From Spirochaetales bacterium (GTDB lineage Bacteria > Spirochaetota > Spirochaetia > DSM-27196 > PWMO01): 7,677 nt of DNA. Positions 5,557 through 7,677 of this stretch are shown here, piece after piece. Below the pieces are notes generated by a model. The model searched no databases and was not told the DNA's origin. It saw nothing but the letters and a program-made list of their open reading frames with translations. Numbering within the stretch: position 1 is the stretch's first letter; each line of letters starts with the position of its first letter. Made by a program: the position numbers and the translations under genes. The DNA is taken from contig SLTF01000343.1 of assembly GCA_007130025.1 (NCBI GenBank), positions 1 through 7,677 of the forward strand. The letters are read 5' to 3'.

Positions 5557-6965
5557 CACTGGGCCGCCACGTTGTAGAAGAAGTGGATGAGGGCGTCGAT
5601 GCCGCGGTACCAGGTGGGCAGGTCGAGCTTCTCGTTGGGCGCGTGCAGGTTGTCGTCCGGCAGGCCGAAGCCGGTGAGCACCGACGGCACGCCGAGCTGC
5701 CGCGAGAGGTAGGTAGAGACCGGGACGCTGCCGCCCTCCCGCTTGAACATCGGTTTGCTTCCCCAGACCGCCTCGAGGGCCGCCGCGAGGGCGCGGTTGC
5801 CGCGATTGTCGCGCTCGGTGATCAGGGGCGGGCCGAGCGAGATCACCTCGATCTCGTGTTTCATGGTGGGCGGCACAAATGCGTCGAAGTAGGCCGAGAG
5901 CATGTCGCGCACTTCGCCCGGATCCTGATCGGGTACCAGGCGGGTCGATATCTTTGCCATGGCGGTGGAGGGGAGCACGGTCTTTGCGCCCTTGCCGGTG
6001 AAACCGGAGACCATACCGTTAATCTCCAGCGTGGGGCGGGCACCAATCCGCTCGGTTACCGTGTAGCCGCTCTCGCCGTAGAGCCGGGGGGCGCCCGTCT
6101 GCTTGAGGTAGAACTCGTCGTCCATCGGCAGGCGGGCGAGTTCGTCGCGCTCTTCCTGCGTCAGCTCGCGCACGCGCTCATAGAAACCGGGAAGCGTTAC
6201 GCGTCCGTTCTCGTCGTGCAGCCCCGCGATCAGATCGCACAGGGCGTGGGCGGGGTTTTCCACCGCGCCACCGAAGATGCCGGAGTGCAGGTCGTGCGCG
6301 GGGCCGCGCAGGCGCACCTCAAAGTAGGCAAGCCCCCGCAGACCGTAGGTGATGGTAGGGAGGTCGGGGGCAATCATGCCGGTATCCGGGTTAAGACAGA
6401 GGTCCGCGGCAAACCGGTCGCCGTACTGTTCGATGCTCTTCTGCAGGCTCGGAGAGCCGATCTCCTCTTCGCCCTCAAACAGAAACCGCACGTTCACCGG
6501 CAGGGGGCCGGCGCTGCGAATGGCGTCCAGGGCGGACAGCGTTGCCATCACCTGCCCCTTCATGTCCGAGGCGCCACGGGCGTAGAGCGCCCCGTCGCGC
6601 TCGGTTGCCACGAAGGGTTCCGAGTGCCAGAGCTCCACCGGATCAACCGGTTGCACGTCGTAGTGGCCGTAGACCAGGATGGTGGGCGCCTTCTCCGCGG
6701 TGCCACCATCGGCGGTACCGGCCGGCGCACCCGCGGGGATTTCGCCCCAGACGATCGGTTTACCGTCGGTCGGCAGGATCTCTACCGCCGTTGCCCCCAA
6801 TCGGCGCAGCTCATCGGCGAGCCAGTGCGCGGCGCGTTCGATGGCGTGATGATACTCGGGATCGGTAGAGATCGACGGGATCGCGATCAGCTCATCCAGC
6901 CTGGCACGAAACTGGCCGCGATTCTCGGCGGCAAAGGCCAGGGCGGCGGAACGGGTGTCGGACAC
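5553..6965 (-). CDS. M20-family metallopeptidase (dipeptidase-like, ArgE/DapE/CNDP superfamily)
   Basis: This 470-residue cytoplasmic (no signal peptide seen) dinuclear zinc hydrolase probably cleaves dipeptides or related amides. The metal site is complete: HYDVQP (H101, D103), ARGASDMKG (D134), EGEEEIGS (E167 catalytic base, E168 ligand), NPDTG (D194) and LHAPNE (H441). HDLHSG (224-229) marks the dimerisation domain. DELWHSEPF-like spacing and LYARGASDMKG place it near the carnosinase/CNDP-type dipeptidase branch rather than ArgE or DapE. Residues about 78-93 (AGAPAGTADGGTAEKA) form an Ala/Gly/Thr-rich insert before the first metal motif. The GTG start at 6965 is preceded by a strong AGGAGGAG. 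Its stop overlaps the start of the chorismate mutase gene by 4 nt, so the two form one transcription unit. The exact substrate cannot be told from sequence. Confidence 0.92.
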   Translation of the reverse strand: MSDTRSAALAFAAENRGQFRARLDELIAIPSISTDPEYHHAIERAAHWLADELRRLGATAVEILPTDGKPIVWGEIPAGAPAGTADGGTAEKAPTILVYGHYDVQPVDPVELWHSEPFVATERDGALYARGASDMKGQVMATLSALDAIRSAGPLPVNVRFLFEGEEEIGSPSLQKSIEQYGDRFAADLCLNPDTGMIAPDLPTITYGLRGLAYFEVRLRGPAHDLHSGIFGGAVENPAHALCDLIAGLHDENGRVTLPGFYERVRELTQEERDELARLPMDDEFYLKQTGAPRLYGESGYTVTERIGARPTLEINGMVSGFTGKGAKTVLPSTAMAKISTRLVPDQDPGEVRDMLSAYFDAFVPPTMKHEIEVISLGPPLITERDNRGNRALAAALEAVWGSKPMFKREGGSVPVSTYLSRQLGVPSVLTGFGLPDDNLHAPNEKLDLPTWYRGIDALIHFFYNVAAQW

Positions 6966-6970
6966 GATGG

Positions 6971-6978
6971 CTCCTCCT
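6971..6978 (-). promoter_or_regulatory. Strong ribosome binding site fixing the GTG start of the M20 gene
   Basis: The minus strand reads AGGAGGAG, then CCATC, then GTG at 6965-6963. The near-perfect complement of the 16S tail at 5-nt spacing decides for the GTG start over any internal codon. Confidence 0.8.
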
Positions 6979-7000
6979 GAACGTGGTGTACGTGGCCGAC

Positions 7001-7030
7001 AGTATAGCGGTCCTCACCGCCGGTGGGCAA
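7001..7030 (-). promoter_or_regulatory. Promoter of the M20 peptidase - chorismate mutase unit
   Basis: On the minus strand TTGCCC (7030-7025; 4 of 6 matches) and TATACT (7006-7001; 5 of 6) are separated by 18 nt. Transcription would start near 6994, leaving a leader of about 30 nt with the ribosome binding site. The -35 box lies inside one arm of the hairpin that follows araA. Confidence 0.6.
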
Positions 7031-7067
7031 TGCACGGCCGCCGCCGGCACGGCGGATGCGGCCCACC
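7022..7067 (-). terminator. GC-rich stem-loop after araA, possible terminator without a U tract
   Basis: A perfect 7-bp outer stem (GGTGGGC 7022-7028 with GCCCACC 7061-7067) encloses a perfect 6-bp inner stem (CCGCCG 7038-7043 with CGGCGG 7050-7055). The structure begins 10 nt after the araA stop codon, where a terminator is expected. No T-run follows on the minus strand, so it is not a standard intrinsic terminator; it may end or pause transcription, or protect the araA 3' end. Confidence 0.45.
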
Positions 7068-7077
7068 CCAGCCGCTG

Positions 7078-7677
7078 CTACCCCAGCCCCTTCTGCAGGC
7101 GCCAGTAGAGCTCGTTCCAGCGCAGCGATTCGCGCAGCGCTCGGATTTTCGTGCCGGCGTCGATCACCACCAGCTCCATGCCGGCGATTTCGGCGTAGTC
7201 CTCGAGCACCTCGGTGGTGATGGCGTGGCTGAAGCCGGTATGGTGGGCACCCCCCGCGTAGATCCAGGCCGCCGCGGCATCGGCCAGGTTGGGCCGCGGG
7301 ATCCAGACGGTGCGGGCGACCGGCAGCTTCGGCAGATCGGCGTCCGGGGGCACGGTGTCCACCTCGTTGACAATGAGGCGCATGCGGTTGCCGAGATCCA
7401 CGATGGAAGCGTTGACCGCGGGACCGGCCGGCGTGTCAAAGACCATCCGCACCGGATCGGACTTACCGCCGATGCCCAGGGGGTGGATCTCGACGCGTGG
7501 GGTACCCGAGGCGATGGTGGGGCAGATCTCGAGCATGTGGGCGCCGAGTACGCGCTCGCGGCCGGGTTCGAAGTGGTAGGTGTAGTCCTCCATGAACGAG
7601 GTTCCACCGGGAAGCCCCGCCGCCATCACCTTCATGGCGCGCACCAGCGCCGCGGTCTTCCAGTCGCCCTCGCCGCC
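7078..7677 (-). CDS. araA: L-arabinose isomerase, C-terminal part (partial at right edge)
   Basis: This enzyme interconverts L-arabinose and L-ribulose, the first step of cytoplasmic arabinose catabolism. The window holds the last 199 residues, about 40% of the roughly 500-residue family length; the frame is open to the right edge. Recognisable segments are GGEGDWKTAALVR (1-13 of the fragment), GGTSFMEDYTYHFEPG (24-39), LGAHMLEICP (44-53), AGGAHHTGFSHA around 141-152, and LRWNELYW near the end. The manganese-site residues of E. coli AraA (Glu306, Glu333, His350 and His450) correspond to fragment E3, E30, H47 and the HH at 145-146, all present. The apparent GTG start at 7644 is not the true start, because conserved sequence continues upstream. 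It probably belongs to an arabinose operon beyond the window, separate from the M20 unit, which has its own promoter. Confidence 0.95.
   Translation of the reverse strand, partial: GGEGDWKTAALVRAMKVMAAGLPGGTSFMEDYTYHFEPGRERVLGAHMLEICPTIASGTPRVEIHPLGIGGKSDPVRMVFDTPAGPAVNASIVDLGNRMRLIVNEVDTVPPDADLPKLPVARTVWIPRPNLADAAAAWIYAGGAHHTGFSHAITTEVLEDYAEIAGMELVVIDAGTKIRALRESLRWNELYWRLQKGLG

Noticed and set aside
5583..6980. 465-codon open frame on the plus strand, antisense to the M20 gene
   Set aside because: The opposite frame has complete M20 metal motifs; this translation has no recognisable domain and reflects the lack of stops opposite GC-rich codons.
1..7677. CRISPR arrays, tRNA or rRNA genes, insertion sequences or attachment sites
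   Set aside because: No regularly spaced repeats, tRNA-like folds with conserved arms, transposase motifs or terminal inverted repeats were noticed; intergenic space totals less than about 300 bases.

Overview
The window is gene-dense bacterial DNA, roughly two-thirds G+C by eye, with G/C-rich third codon positions. It shows consensus sigma-70-type promoters and genes chained by 4-nt overlaps. No ribosomal RNA or other firm phylogenetic marker is present. The long NagB/PIG-L fusion, a XylR-like ROK operator and an arabinose isomerase would fit a free-living saccharolytic bacterium (for example a GC-rich spirochaete or a relative of Bacteroidota), but the host assignment is low confidence.

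Region A (about 59-4556, minus strand) is one operon. A good promoter (TTGACA, 17 nt, TATTCT) is followed, inside the 5' leader, by a 27-bp dyad. The dyad closely resembles the XylR-type operator of ROK repressors. The first gene encodes a 784-residue two-domain protein: a glucosamine-6-phosphate deaminase (NagB-like) domain joined to a PIG-L/LmbE N-deacetylase domain. The second encodes a ROK-family transcription factor and the third a ROK-family sugar kinase. Both junctions are ATGA overlaps. Together these could phosphorylate an N-acetylated amino sugar, deacetylate it and deaminate it to a glycolytic hexose phosphate, under autoregulation by the ROK repressor. That pathway is an inference; the N-acetylglucosamine substrate is the most likely guess.

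Region B (4585-5205, plus strand) is a divergently transcribed rdgB-type XTP/dITP pyrophosphatase. It has no visible ribosome binding site, and its putative -10 box lies so close to the ATG that the mRNA may be leaderless.

Region C (5242-7030, minus strand) is a two-gene unit, convergent with rdgB: an M20 metallopeptidase (dipeptidase-like) with its own promoter and strong Shine-Dalgarno sequence, translationally coupled by a GTGA overlap to a small AroQ-type chorismate mutase.

Region D (7078-7677, minus strand) is the C-terminal 199 residues of L-arabinose isomerase; the rest lies off the right edge. A long GC-rich hairpin follows its stop codon and overlaps the promoter of the next gene.

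At the left edge (1-78) the sequence supports either the end of a plus-strand gene or the beginning of a fourth gene of operon A, and the window cannot settle which.
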